Source of the DNA: Didymella arachidicola
Lineage: Eukaryota; Ascomycota; Dothideomycetes; Pleosporales; Didymellaceae
Reading direction: 5' to 3'
Length of the DNA: 64,000 nucleotides
Assembly (NCBI GenBank): GCA_016630955.3
Contig: CM049994.1
Span: 372,001-436,000 of the forward strand
Positions 21,556 through 33,978 of this stretch are shown piece after piece (the stretch's first letter is position 1; each line of letters opens with the position of its first letter). A model generated the notes under the pieces. The model worked only from the letters and a program-made list of their open reading frames with translations, had not been told where the DNA came from and searched no databases. The translations under genes were made by a program, and so were the position numbers.

Positions 21556-22311
21556 ATGGCGCAAACAGTACTGGGAGAACATACATGGGAGAATGAACCA
21601 ACTCCGCAGAACCTTGCAAGAGGTGCCAATCTCAAGGGTTGGGAATCGGAGATTAGATCTGAAGTGAGCTCGATTAAAGCTTCCTCAGCCATCTTAGGCG
21701 GCTTCGAGATCATGTTTGTCGCTCCTACCTAACGTTGCCTTTCAACTGATAACAAGCAGCACCAAGAGAAACCGCACAGAGTCGCTACTGCTGCGATTAC
21801 CCGGAGAGATACGAAACCACATATATACCTACCTCTTCAGTAATGATGTTTTCTTCCCAAAAAGAAACAATTACACGCCTGTTCTCGAGAACAGTAAGAG
21901 TCTTCCAGAGTCGGATTGGATGCGTCGACGAATGAATTGGGTCCACCTTTGCAGGTACCCAGCGTCTGCAGAGATCTGCACCGCGAAATCGTCCTGATGC
22001 CACACTCAATGAGTCTCTTTCATGACTGCGGACAATCAGGATTTCGTAAGTGGTCTGGAGGCTTTGAGCCACGGCAGAAGGCCTGTATCCAACGACTACA
22101 CATCAGCCGCTGTCGCACTACTCGAGAGCCTATCTTAAAATGTCTTGACTCTATTCAGGGTTTGGTGGGCAGTAATATCAAAGACGTCATCGTGGAGTTT
22201 ATGTGGCATAGAGAGTGGGAGGAATATGGCGGATTGGAGCGGGTTTACGAACTGCAGTATTCGTGCGATTGGAAGATTTGCTTCAAGCACGAATGTGGAC
22301 GGGATTGTTGA
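21556..22311 (+). pseudogene. 2EXR/F-box-like gene, frameshifted copy
   Basis: A first exon 21556..21713 (begins MAQTVLGEHTWENEP) can join 21761 across a short phase-2 intron (donor GTTTGT), giving TKRNRTESLLLRLPGEIRN, the LPxEIRxxIY hallmark of ascomycete 2EXR proteins. The frame is then lost near 21945-21955: the continuation (VPSVCRDLHREIVLMPHSM, then IKDVIVEFMWHREWEEYGG) lies in another frame to 22311. No GT-AG intron of reasonable size repairs the shift. The gene has the same intron phase and position as the complete copy at 23413..24095, so the two are paralogs. 2EXR proteins are of unknown biochemical function. Confidence 0.6.
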
Positions 22312-23412
22312 GGACAGCAGTTCGAAGTAGCAATACGGTCACTCCACTTTATGGCCTTGCTAACACTGGCTGTTTCTCTCTGAAACCCAACACGTTAGCG
22401 TGGACCTGCACGGTTTATCATACCTCTCGCCTAGGTCTCTTTTACAAAATCCAGCTCACTTGTGCACAGAAATTGCACCGTCAAAGGTGAATCACATGAC
22501 GGGCATGACTCAGGCATTGCGCAAGCAGCCAGTACGAGAGCGACCAGCCGTCGAAGACAATAGAAAGCCGAGGGTAGACAACGACCATATTTTAGGCACG
22601 AAGATAGCTCTGAACTCAGCTTTCACAGTCGAGGCAATATCCGATGCATCTTCTGTGTGGCGAGATCTGGATATGCAATTACGAAAATGTACGCAGAGGC
22701 TACAAGTCCATACGCATGAACTAAAGAGCTCACATATAGCATATTTACAAAGATGGCCCATTAGGAAAACGACTCGACGTGGAGTGTTGAAAGACTATTT
22801 GTAATATCGCCCAGATTTGCCAGGAGTTTCGAGCAGGGGTCCGCCATCTCCCATGTTTCTTAGATTCCTTCGTCCAATATTGACATTGCTGCCTGTCTAA
22901 CGGATTGCGCGCATGTGTTAATAATTTGACAGCAGAGTATCGCACAGTAGTGCTGGAGTTGAGCTTTGGAAATGTAAGGTAGCTTTTTTTGGTGTGCAGG
23001 TATCCTTGATGCACTCGCTCGAGGTTCTTTCAAACATCAAGCAGGTCGTCACAAAGTCGTAACTGAGTGGCATTGGCTAGAGAACGAGGAAGACATGTAT
23101 CAATTGGGAAAGGCTTGGGGTATTACCGTGATATTAGATGATGCTTTTACAAAGAGTAATCGCAGCGGGCGAAAGACGTCAGGTCTACATAGCGAGACAG
23201 TGGAACGATGCCAAGAATGACACTACATAGCTTCAGGTGAAAGCAGGTTCTGGTCACGGAAACGTTCTCGGCTTGCCACTCACCTCCACCTGGCTATAGG
23301 CTGAATAGCCAGAGCTAGTCGAGCCCTTGCATCCAACCCTCCGTTTCTCGCTCCCTCCAATCACAACGACACTTACCACCTTCCACATCTGCCGAATCGT
23401 TCTGTACACGCA
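22312..23412. other. Intergenic between 2EXR copies, with a third possible relic
   Basis: 1.1 kb. Apart from the short 2EXR-like tail described at 23009..23220, nothing was recognised. An open frame at 22400..22804 resembles no family I know. Confidence 0.35.
23009..23220 (+). pseudogene. Possible 2EXR C-terminal relic
   Basis: One frame gives SLEVLSNIKQVV, then after a one-base frame change EWHWLENEEDMYQLGKAWG to a stop at 23218..23220. A run of 'hydrophobic-L-x-x-I-K-x-V-V-x-E-W-x-W' is like the region around IKDVIVEFMWHREWEE in the 21556 copy. The N-terminal part is missing. Assignment rests on this short similarity only. Confidence 0.3.
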
Positions 23413-24095
23413 ATGGCTTCTACTGAGGTATCCAAGACGGCCGCGAAGCAGCAGCGAAAGTCCACGACCAGCGGCGTTAACAAGACGAGCAAGGCGCCAC
23501 GTGAAACGAAAGAAGCCCGCGAAAGAAGACAAGAACTTGCGGCGGCGCTTATAGTGTCAGTCCCTCAGTTATGTTAGCACCTGTCTGTTCGCTGACCATG
23601 TATAGAACTGAGCGAAACCGTACGCAGTCGCCGCTCCTCCGTCTCCCAGGCGAGATTCGCAACCAAATCTATCGTCAGCTAATCGAAGACGATATGGATC
23701 CATACTGGTTGAGCAAGAAAACCAACGTCTTCTGTCGTGGATCGAACTTGGGCTGGATGCCTATTCAACGATGGATCGAATCCTACAAACTCACAGGGAT
23801 CTGTCGGGAGATGCGTACAGAGTTTGGTTCCTTCCTAACGTCGATGGAGGAAATGGGGTTTATTTGCTTTGCGCATCTCTACAAATGGAGTAGGTCCGCA
23901 TCCGCGAGCACGAAGAGGGGGATCAAGTCGGTGCGCATTTATTTTCCCTTTGGTAATGTCGCCTCTACCATGCGAAGGTACATGGCTGCTTTACGGACCT
24001 TTCCTACTCTCGAAAAGGTCCTAGTCTCGACTTACAACAGGTCGAGGAATGCTCGGAGGGAGCTTGCAGATCTGGAGGATATTGCGGCGAGTTAA
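23413..24095 (+). CDS. 2EXR/F-box-like protein
   Basis: Exon 1 is 23413..23555, exon 2 is 23606..24095, with a 50-bp phase-2 intron (GTCAGT...GTATAG); 210 residues. The first exon encodes a Lys/Arg-rich leader (ETKEARERRQELAAALIV); the second starts TERNRTQSPLLRLPGEIRNQIY, the 2EXR motif, followed by an ICREMRTEF segment and a C-terminal FPTLEKVLVSTY strand. 2EXR proteins are an expanded ascomycete family of unknown role, some with F-box-like N-termini. This is the only copy in the cluster without a visible lesion, so it may be expressed. Confidence 0.65.
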
Positions 24096-25702
24096 GGTGG
24101 AAGATGGAAGCTAGTAGCCGAAGACAGAAGGTCTTTGTTTTAGGCCATGCCAAAAGTGATTTACTGTTCTTCTCCACTGCCGACTCGGTGGATGGCCAGG
24201 GAGGAGTGGAACCAAGAAGGACGGACTCAAGGCCTTAAACTCTAGAAATCACAATGTTTGCTTAGCATGTCGCTGTCTGTTCTCTGTCTACCCTCCTCGT
24301 CATAGGATTGGGAGGTGAGCACCTTGATGGCTCGAATCCTCGAGCTTCTTCTTCGAGATGTCAAGTGTGTTTTTCAGTTCTGTGCTGTGGGTTCTCGCTT
24401 GTCGTAACTGTCTGATTCTACTCCTTCGTTCCGCAACTTCCATAGTGTGGAGATAACTAGCAGTCAGGGTAGACCTTGCTCAACTTCCATACAGGTCGTG
24501 CAAAGGTCGTACAAAGGTTGCATATGATTGCAGAATCAGTTGCATTTTCCATGCCTTTCTGCTAAGGTGCAGGAAACACGTGAAAAGTGGCTGCAGGCCT
24601 TTTGCACCTTCGAGGGGTGGATTCCATATCCTGCTCTTCGCGGCATTTGGGGGGCAAACCCTCACAGACTTGAGCCCTATAGGGATTTCCATTCTGCTTG
24701 TACTTTAGCTGTCGCACGGAGGAAAATACTGCTTGTATGGTCATGACTGTTGATTATTTGTGCGGCAGTCTAAAGCGCACCTCTGGCAAACCTTCTAATG
24801 AATTGCAGAGATCTCAACGGGTTCTTCGGAGCAATTTACTGGATCAATAGGCTACGAAGAATCCCGTTTTTTCTGAGGAATCACCTCCGCGTGCACGGGC
24901 GCCGAACATGATTCCTCAAAAGAAACGGGATTTTTCGTAGAATATGGTAATTTGTTACACAGTATGTGCTTCTCGGTTGGCTTCCACGTTGACATGTTCC
25001 TACACCAACCGCAGACCAGGGCTCTGGAACACATCATGCACTGTACGAACAGGTGCCAATTAAAGACACAGTGACACACTCGGCATACCGCAGCAAGCAG
25101 TTTCCCTGCAAAGAGGAATCCGTACGACGTTGGATGTTTGAACCATTGGCGACACGGCACGGGCCCACAAACGGTAAAGCAAACAGGTGGAAGTGCTGCT
25201 GGCGGATGCGGCTCCCTGTGCTTCGATTGATGGATCCAAACGGCCCCTCATACGATTTCCGGTCCTTTTGCTGGGATGGCGAATTCAGATTTTCGACGGT
25301 GGAGGCCTGGAGAATGTTTCCGTCGCCGCTGCTGACCAAGCTGAGCACGCGGGCATCGTTGCAGCTTCTGAATGTCAGTGTGGAGGAGACTGGGTGGAAT
25401 GCCAAGACGATTGTGCATTCCCGAGGCTGATGTGCGTGAGGCTAGATGAGGCAAGGGCTGGGTGAAAATGGGGAAAGGCGCAGAACTTGACGCAATCGGG
25501 CGGAGGAAGTGGCGCCCTGTGCGCGCATGGGATCGCTCACCCGCGAAACTGTTCAGCATGCCACCGCCGCCCCTCACCTACACCTCAGAGGAGCCTCGCC
25601 TCGACACAACTGAGTCTCCCGCAGAGACTCTGGCTGCGCCGGCCCTTCACATCCTTCGCACACTGACTGTCACACGAGCGTGCGCGCTCCCCTACCGCGA
25701 AC
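24096..25702. other. Long intergenic region upstream of the CDF transporter
   Basis: 1.6 kb. It contains an imperfect long hairpin at 24852..24940. Open frames on both strands at 25034..25577 overlap and resemble nothing known. The last few hundred bases must include the transporter promoter. Confidence 0.4.
24852..24940. repeat. Long imperfect inverted repeat (hairpin)
   Basis: Arms of 32 bp at 24852..24883 and 24909..24940, about 27 of 32 positions matching as reverse complements, around a 25-bp GC-rich loop. The arms include ATCCCGTTT and TGAGGAATCA with their complements. It could be a fold-back or MITE remnant or a strong stem in an RNA. No target-site duplication was identified. Confidence 0.75.
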
Positions 25703-27303
25703 ATGGGGCTCTCCAAGTCAACCCGCATTATGATCCTGCTGGGTATTGATTCGGCTTTCTTCCTGCTGGAGCTGATCGTTGGGTATGCGGTACATTCGCT
25801 GGCCCTGGTGGCTGACTCATTCCACATGGTGAGACTCCTCAGTTTCGGATTGGAAAGGACCATGCTTAACCCTAGTGCAGCTGAACGACGTTATCTCACT
25901 TCTTGTCGGACTTTGGGCTGTCAAGGTCGCAAACGAGAAGACCAATTCTAAGAGGTATACTTATGGAGTACGTTTGTCAGTTTCGCAGGACTTGGGGCAT
26001 TTCTGACAACATACAGTGGCAACGCGCAGAGACGCTTGGTGCGCTCGTCAATGGCGTCTTCCTAGTCGCATTATGTCTCTCTATCTTCCTCGAAGCCATT
26101 CAGCGATTTGTCGAACCCCAGGAAGTCTCTCAGCCCAAGCTTGTTCTGATCGTCGGCTCTCTCGGTCTTGCTTCGAACATCGTCGGCCTGGTCCTGTTCC
26201 ACGATGTAGGTCACAGCCACGGACCCGGAGGACATTCCCACGGTCCTGGCGATGAGCATTCGCACGCCGAAGAAGGACACTCGCACGGCATCGATTCGCA
26301 CGACCACGCACACGAGGAGAGCAGCCCCGGGCAAACGCCACGCGCCCGTCGCAAGTCGGCATCTGGCAAGCGCGGCTCCCGCCATGTACGATCCGGATCT
26401 CAGGGATATTCTACTCTGAACGAAATCTACGTACACCCTTCTTCTTTCAGAAACAGCATTATCGAGTCTTCACGCCATGGCGAGGTCGATGATACCGATA
26501 TGAGCGAAAGCGGCGACGACCAGCCCAGCGAGGAGACCGTGCTTTTGGGCAAGAGCAATGGTCACTCGTATTCGCACGCACCCAAGAAAGACCATCACAA
26601 GAGCCATAACCACGCCAAGCCGAAGGACCAGAAAGCTGGCGGCGGACACGGACATTCTCACGGTGACCTGAACATGCGTGGCGTATTCCTGCACGTCTTG
26701 GGTGACGCTTTGGGCAATGTTGGCGTCATTGCGACAGCGCTGTTCATCTGGCTTACAGACTACTCTTGGAGATTCTACGCTGATCCGCTCGTTTCTCTGA
26801 TCATCACCATCATCATCCTCCTTTCCGCCATTCCTCTGTGTAAGGCTGCATCCCGCATTCTGTTGCAGGCGGTCCCGGACAACTTGTCCATCGATGAGAT
26901 CAAGGAAGACATTACCGATCTTGACGGCATTGTTTCTTGCCATCACCTGCACGTATGGCAGCTATCTGATACCAAGCTGATTGCTTCGCTCCATGTACAG
27001 GTGGACTTCGACTTCAAAGGCGAGGGCTCAGCACGCTATATGTCCCTTGCCCGTCAGATTCGCGAGTGCCTGCACGAGTACGGCATCCACTCATCGACCA
27101 TTCAGCCTGAGTTCTGCCTCGACGCAACGCATGATCACTCGGTCGCCGGCTCAGAAGACGAGGCTACCAACTCTAAGGCACCAAGCGTCAAGGGCGAGGC
27201 AGAAGCTTGTCTCCTCGAGTGTCCGGATAGCTGCGGCAATGCAAAGCAGTGCTGTGAGCCCGGGCAGAAAGGCTGCAAGGGCAGCAACGGCTCATCAGCT
27301 TGA
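25703..27303 (+). CDS. ZRC1: Cation diffusion facilitator, vacuolar zinc transporter (ZRC1/COT1 type)
   Basis: Exons 25703..25828, 25881..25967 and 26017..27303; 499 residues. The protein starts MGLSKSTRIMILLGIDSAFF, with TM helices and zinc-site motifs HMLNDVISL (TM2, H-x3-D) and HVLGDALGNVGV (TM5, H-x3-D). YTYGWQRAETLGALVN is the CDF signature. A very long cytosolic loop between TM4 and TM5 (about residues 137-260) is packed with HSHG-like repeats, the presumed metal-collecting loop. The C-terminal CTD is present (LHVWQLSDTKLIASLHV), and the tail ends in a Cys-rich stretch (CLLECPDSCGNAKQCCEPG). The family moves zinc (and cobalt or cadmium) into the vacuole in exchange for protons. Both introns are about 50 bp and phase 0. 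Confidence 0.92.
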
Positions 27304-29728
27304 TTATTTCCTTCCTGTTTGAACGTTCGGCAATACATGTACGATACTTTCTTTGCTGTTCTCATATGATTACCCACACACGATTCACCGTGTCTTTCTT
27401 ATCGTTTTGTAGAAGTTACATTATTTGGGTGGCACATCGAGTCCAATGGAGGCCATGGCTACACGGGCTCTGGGTGGGACGGATCTTGCACACCTGCTGT
27501 GTGGTTGGTAGAGGGACGTGAGACCTTGAAAATGTAGATGGAGCGGCCATGAAAAGCGCAAATACTGCTGCATGTACTGTTGCGCTGTCCATGATCCCCG
27601 TTTGTTGATATAGGTGCGAAAGTGACGGACCTGGTGAGTTGACTAGTAACCGAGCATCCACAGCCAACAGGCCACGCGCAACGAAGGACTCGACAGAGGT
27701 GATATACAACACGGCCTGCTGCGTCACCGCGGAGCGCGAAAGCTGTTTGTGCTGAATTGCACGCCTAACATTGTGTGCCATCCTCCTCGTATTCTTATCT
27801 CTGCTCTCCATATTTCGATATCCGTTGGCAATCTCAAATCCCCATGTTCATACTGACGCCGCGGCAAGAGTCAGACGCCATTGGTGACCACCCACCGTTT
27901 CAATTAACCTTACCATAATATGCGCCGACATGGCACGGCAGCGCAAGGCAGCGCAAGCGAAGGCTTGTTATCAGTCCATACCTGTCTGATTGGCCTACAA
28001 GCGTTCGAGGTGCAGGTCAGGATATTGCGCTGACGGTCATGCCGTCAAGTGATGCAAATCATGCTTCGCCGAGTGGTCATCTTGTCTTCCAGAAGCTCTG
28101 ATGACTCTGCAATCTCGACATACAGGGCGTCCCTGGCCTGTCAGACTCCACTCGCGACAGTGGGTGCGATACATAGAGCCGCGACCCTCACTGTTCATGC
28201 GCAAGACTGGATCCCAGGCCAATCCAGATGACCGGGTACGTGCCGGGAACAGACCGGGGATGCTCGAGATGCCGATGCGCTAGCCACAACCTAGAGATAT
28301 GATGTGGGCCTAGAAAGCTTACTTACGCCTTCCGCGAAGAGGAAGGAGCTTGGCATTACCACATGTCTCTGAGGAGTGGGGCACCGAGCAATGTCGCAGC
28401 CGAGTACGAACGACGGCATTGCGGACTTTGAGACGGGTGGAAAGGGAGGGTGGATGGTAGCTGGGGAATAGCACGGGTGAGTAACGTGTAAGTTGACGCG
28501 TGAGGGCTGGGGAAAGCCAGGTGTTGGGAGGAGCAACGACGAGGTGACCGTGTACCTGGACACGAATCAACGGTGGACATGCCACGAGCAACGAGAATTT
28601 TTTGTAGAGGCGTGTGCACTTTGGCATCTGCGTTGAGCCTGAATGTCTCCAGATTTATCTCGTACGTTGAATACACTATGCGCCGACATCGCTGTTTGTT
28701 CTACAAGACATACAAATTCTAACCTAGGAGTCACATTCTAGACAGGACGCAAATGTAAAGGTAAAGGTGAAGTGATATTACAAAGCACGTGGCAACGGGG
28801 ATATCCCAAGGTCGGTGGGCTCTTGCCGACGATGGGCTGACTGCACGAGACCAACGTTGGACTGTACCTGAACATCACACTACCCCCAGGAAGCGACTTT
28901 GAATTGTTCGTGGTTTCGTGGTGAGATGAGAACTGCCTTCAGGCGCGTCCGAGACTCCAGTCTCTGACCACCTCCCAGGGTTGGGACTCGGGAGATTGGT
29001 TGGTACCGAGGGATGCCCGGGGTGGATTCGGCAACGCAAATTTCTTCACGGCAAGATGCTCTGGATTCCTAGGAAGCCAGAAATTCGACACCACTTCGAA
29101 GGCGAGAGATAGGGGTTCCCGGATGTCCTGCGCCGTCAACAGTAGTAGTTGCAGCATCGATTTGCCTGCTCGCGCTTGCTAGGGTGGTGAGATGGGCGTG
29201 TTGCATGCACGCATTCACCAATACCGACTCTGGGGTTTTGCGCAGGTCATCAAGCCACTCATCTTTGGTTTCACTATCAACCCGGCACGTCGGCAGAACC
29301 GCCAGACCAATAGGTTTTCGAAATTATGAACGTAAGATCGCCGGGCGTGCAGCCCGCTTCAGGCAGGTGGTCGCGGGTGTGGCGAATCGAGCGACTGTGT
29401 GATGCGGATCGTGGCGCGCTTAAGCCTTTCGCGAAGGCTTCGATTTTCTTACAGCCGGACATTTGTGTGTATCAGGTTAGCGCGCCAACATTATCAAGAC
29501 GTTACATCGTTGCTTGTCCGAGCTTGGGGCCTTGGCCTCGGCCTGAAGCGAACGTCCACGGCGTGGTTGGCCGCTGGGTACGGGATGCTAGAGGAGGGGA
29601 GCTGAGTTAAATGGAGGAGAGCAGCCGCTCTCTGGAGCTCAAGTGTCCGGTCTCTTCGAAGCTTCACCCAGTCCCTCCACTGATCGGCTTGATCTGTGGT
29701 TGTATACCAGTCTGTGTACCAGCCCAGC
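27304..29728. other. Longest intergenic stretch, CDF 3' flank and PTR2 promoter
   Basis: 2.4 kb without a recognised gene. The open frames (27416..27811 and 28291..28676, both minus) are compositionally unlike the coding genes here and show no family. The stretch next to 29728 must hold the peptide transporter promoter, which is often long in fungi. No repeat or RNA gene seen. Confidence 0.4.
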
Positions 29729-31646
29729 ATGGCCACCGCACAGGAAACACCGTATGTCTGAAGTATTGGTGTTCGTCGCCACACTCTAACATGTTCGCAG
29801 AGCCCACCAGCTGCAGCGCGAACAGGCTGAGGCCGACCAGCACCCCCACCTGAACGGCTTGTCTCTCAACAACGACAATGTTGCTGGGGCTGGCGTTGCT
29901 GAGAAGGACTTCGTCCAGAGTGAGAAGCCTTTGACTGCCAGCTCGTCTCCCTCGGTTCGCAACATTGATATCGACGACGGTCTTGGTGGTGTAAAGCCCA
30001 CTGAAGAAGAGCTTCGCACTCTGCGCAAAGTCGGTGAGCCTCTGCCGAAGGCCGCCTTCTTGGTTGCTCTCGTCGAGCTCTGCGAGCGTTTCACCTACTA
30101 CGGTGCCTCCGGTATCTTCCAGAACTACATCCAGCGTCCGCTCGATGGAAGCGAGGGTCGTGGTGCTCTCGGCATGGGACACCGAGGAGCCACTGGTCTC
30201 TCTACCTTCTTCCAGTTCTGGTGCTACGTCACGCCCATTCTCGGTGCTATCATCGCTGATCAGTACCTCGGAAAGTACAACACTATCGTTATCTTCTGTG
30301 GTGTTTACATCGTTGGTCTCCTCATTCTTACCTTGACCTCGATCCCTGTTGCCCTTCAGGGAGGCGCCGGTCTTGGTGGCTTCATCGCTGCTATCATTGT
30401 CATTGGTCTCGGAACTGGTGGCATCAAGTCCAATGTCGCTCCCCTCATTGCGGATCAGTATAAACGTCGTCAGATGGTTATTGGCACCGACAAGAAGACT
30501 GGCGAACGCGTCATCATCGACCCTGCGATTACCATCTCCCGAATCTACATGATCTTCTACTGGTGCATCAACATCGGTTCCCTGTCCGGCCTTGCGACTC
30601 CGTACATGGAGCGTGACACTGACTTCTGGTCTGCGTACCTGCTCTGTCTGTGCATGTTCTTCGTCGGTACACTTGTTCTCGTCCTTGGCCGCAAGGTTTA
30701 CATCGTCCGTCCTCCTGAGGGCTCCGTTATCACTAACGCTTTCCGTGTTATCGGCCAGATGATCAAGGGCCGTAAGATGGATGCCGCAAAGCCTTCCTAC
30801 CAAGCTGCTCTTGGCAAGACACCCGCCGGTACCTGGGACGACCATTTCGTCGACGAGGTCAAGCGCGCTCTTGTCGCTTGCCAGGTCTTCTGCTTCTACC
30901 CTGTCTACTGGGTCGTCTACGGCAACTTCTCGAACAACTTCGTTACCCAGGCCGGTCAGATGGCCGGTCACGGCATTCCCAATGATCTGATGCAGAACTT
31001 CGATCCCATCGCCATCATCGTTTTCCTGCCGCTCATGGACCAGTACTTCTTCCCCTACCTCCGCAAGCACAAGATCGCATTCCCTCCCATCAACCGTATC
31101 GTCGCCGGTTTCTGGATTGCGTCTATGGCCATGGTCTACGCTGCCGTCATTCAGCACTACATCTATGCGGCCGGCCCCTGCTACGGTCACCCGCTCTGCG
31201 CTGCTAGCGAGGTTGACGGTGTTGCTCAGGGCAACAACATTCACATCGCTACTCAGACTGGTGCTTACATGCTGATCGGTATCTCTGAGATCTTCGCATC
31301 CGTCACTGGTCTCGAGTATGCCTACACCAAGGCGCCGCCCAGCATGAAGTCCTTCGTCCAGTCCATGTACCTCCTTACGAACGCGTTCGGATCCGCCATC
31401 TCCGAGGCGCTCAATCCCCTGCTGTACGATCCCGCGATTATGTGGATGTTCTGCGGTCTGGCTGTTGCTTCATTTATCGCTGGTTGCTTAATCTGGGTTC
31501 TCTTCCACCACCTCAATGAGACCGAGGACCAGATGAACGCCCTTGACCAGGACTTCGACAAGGACCCTACCCTTCGCAGAAGCAGCGTCCACGACGACCG
31601 CACCGTTGGCCTGCACTCGCACAACGACGAGAAGGATTACGCTTAG
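29729..31646 (+). CDS. PTR2: Proton-coupled di/tripeptide transporter (PTR2, POT family)
   Basis: Exon 1 is 29729..29751 (23 nt, MATAQETP), exon 2 is 29801..31646; 622 residues. A polar N-terminus is followed by the POT signature FTYYGASGIFQNYIQ, then GTGGIKSNVAPLIADQY, with about 12 membrane segments in all. The segment PVYWVVYGNFSNNFVTQAGQM and the late ISEIFASVTGLEYAYTKAP are both typical of fungal Ptr2. It imports di- and tripeptides with protons at the plasma membrane. Codon use is strongly biased to GTC/CTC/ATC, suggesting high expression. The intron (49 bp) is phase 2. Confidence 0.94.
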
Positions 31647-32314
31647 ACGCGTTGACGTGGAATGATGTAATATGTTATTTAGTGAATGCGCCTATGATGG
31701 CTGCTTTGAACGTTGAAATGAATATAATCTCAATTTCAACAACGATCTCGTACATTCAAGTGAACTCTCCCTCGTTGTACGTGTCAAGCAGAACTTTACT
31801 AATCGGACCGAATGAGTTGATGGGTTGTCAGGATAGGGCAATCGTTAATACGCCCATCGGCGTCGCAATGTAGAATGTGCGATTACAGTAATTGGGGAAT
31901 ACGTGTAACTTGAACCCAAGAATGCTCAAGATCATAACCCAGCATTGTGTGACGTTTGATCGTCCTCAGACCAATTGGCAATCGTGGTGGGGCGTGAGTG
32001 ACGTAGACCGGCTGTTCGAGAGCTCATGTGGGGTTCGACACATCATCCTTCGACCCAACCAAGGCCGATACAAGCTTTCGTAGCAATCACACCGCAGGCA
32101 GATCAATCCTCGACTTCTTCTCTTACTTTTTCAAATCCAAGACCCCTACAGTAAGTGCAGACACCTGGCTACGAAACGTCCTGACGAGCTGCACTGCGGG
32201 AAGCTGTCTGTCGAGGGGTACCCCTCACCAACACGAACCTCAGCTATACAATGGCTCTATACATTCAATCTTTGAGATTCTGCTAACCTCTTGTCAGTCT
32301 AACAGTCACACACA
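31647..32314. other. Intergenic, upstream of the glycine-rich gene
   Basis: 668 bp. A pyrimidine-rich stretch lies before the next start codon, as in many fungal promoters. Nothing else seen. Confidence 0.5.
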
Positions 32315-33535
32315 ATGTCCTACAACAACGACTCCTACGGCGGGGAGCGCCGCAACGAAGGCTATGGCCGCGATGACGACCGTCGCCAGGAGGGCTACGG
32401 CGGTGGCCGTGATGACAGACGCCAAGAAGGCGGCTACGGTGGTGGTCGTCAAGAAGGTGGATATGGTGGTGGTGACAACGGCGGCTATGGCCAAGAAGGC
32501 CGCCACGGGGGAGGTGGTGGCTACGGCGGGGAGGAGAGACGCCAGGGAGGCGGGGGATATGGCGATGACCGCCCCTCTGGCGGCAACGGAGGCTATGGAC
32601 GTGATGACGACCGCCGCCAGGAGGGCGGGTACGGCGGAGGACGTCAAGAGGGACACAGTGGAGGTAGCAACTACGACAACGAGCGACCTTCTGGAGGTTA
32701 TGGAAACGACCGTCCTAGCGGCGGCAACGGTGGCTATGAACAGGACGAGCGCCGCCATGAGGGAGGCGGCTACGGCGGAGGTCGTCAGGACGACTCGTAC
32801 GGCGGTCGCCCCAGTGGTGGACAGGGCTACGGCGATAACGACAGGCCATCAGGCGGCAACGGAGGGTACGGCCAGAGCTCGTCAGGAGGCTATGGCGGTG
32901 GCTCCGGCAATCACGGTGGTCAGCACTCCTCTGGCACTTCATACGGCGGCGGTAGTGGCTACGGAGGCGGCTCAGACGAGTTCGGCGAGGCAGCTCACCA
33001 CGCTCAGCAGGATGCCGGATCCTCAGGAGACTCCAACCTCTTCGGCGCCGTTCTTGGCCAGCTTTCTGGAAACAAGCAGAAGCTCCAGAACGAGGACGTT
33101 GATGAAGACGATGCTGTTCATCAGCACCAAAAGTTCTATGGGAACCAGCAGGGAGGTGACCACCAGGCTACTTCGAACAATGTCGGCTCTGCTGCTGCTA
33201 TGCAAGCCTTGAAGTTGTTCAACGGCGGCAGCAACGAGCAGGCCTCTGGCGGTCAGAACAAGTTCATTGGTCTGGCCATGTCCCAGGCTGCGCAGCTCTT
33301 CGACAAGCAGCAGAGCCAGGGCAAGACAGTAAGGACATCGACCAGTTTCTTCTATTCAATGACTAACACGTCGTAGGACCCGAGTGCTACCAAGCAAGAC
33401 GCTGTCGCACAGGCTGCTCAGATGGCCCTCAAGTTCTACATGAAGAGCGAGATGGGTGGAGGTGGCGCCTCTGGTGGCAGCTCTGGCGGAGGTCTCGGTG
33501 GCCTCCTGAACATTGCCAGCAAGCTCATGAAGTAA
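32315..33535 (+). CDS. Glycine-rich repeat protein with conserved fungal C-terminal domain
   Basis: Exon 1 is 32315..33328, exon 2 is 33377..33535, with a 48-bp phase-0 intron; 390 residues. Residues 1-225 are low-complexity repeats (GGYGGGRQEG, DDRPSGGNGGYG and variants). The C-terminal half is conserved: SNLFGAVLGQLSGNKQ, then DEDDAVHQHQKFY, SAAAMQALKLF and FIGLAMSQAAQLFDK, ending GGLLNIASKLMK. This C-terminal unit occurs in many filamentous ascomycetes, sometimes named beta-flanking protein, with no established function. The repeats resemble RGG-poor disordered segments rather than RNA-binding RGG boxes. The repeat length may vary between strains. Confidence 0.8.
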
Positions 33536-33978
33536 AGTCCTGCACTGAGATAGGCTTGATCTCGAAAAGTAGATAGACAACCATGAATGACGTTGCATAC
33601 TCACATGTTGGAAGCCTCGTTGCACTGCACGCAAGAGCATGTGATTACCGGTGTGCATCATAATCTCACATGCCAGCGACCCCTGTCCCCTTAGCGCGAT
33701 CTAGGGCCGCAACCAAACGTGGGGAAGCTTTCGCCGATAATGTGACGCTATGCCGAGGCCAAATGCCAGTCAACCGCAGCCAGATCGATAGCCGGCTGTT
33801 TCGCTCCAGGTCGCGACTCGATCCAATGTACCACACTTCACGCTCTTCCCGCTCCTTCACCTTTCGTTCGCTTTGAACCTGACGTTGTTGCTTTTGCAGA
33901 GAGTGACTATCTGGAGTGGAAGCTGCGCGTCATTTGCGCGTACCGAGGCACAACGGAGCACGTCTCTGAGAACGAGAC
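33536..33978. other. Intergenic, PXMP4 upstream region
   Basis: 443 bp. Contains the 3' flank of the glycine-rich gene and the PXMP4 promoter. No feature seen. Confidence 0.5.

Noticed and set aside
29664..31244. Open frame of 526 codons on the strand opposite the PTR2 transporter
   Set aside because: It mirrors the strongly biased PTR2 codons, and its protein has no family or membrane pattern; a shadow of the real gene.
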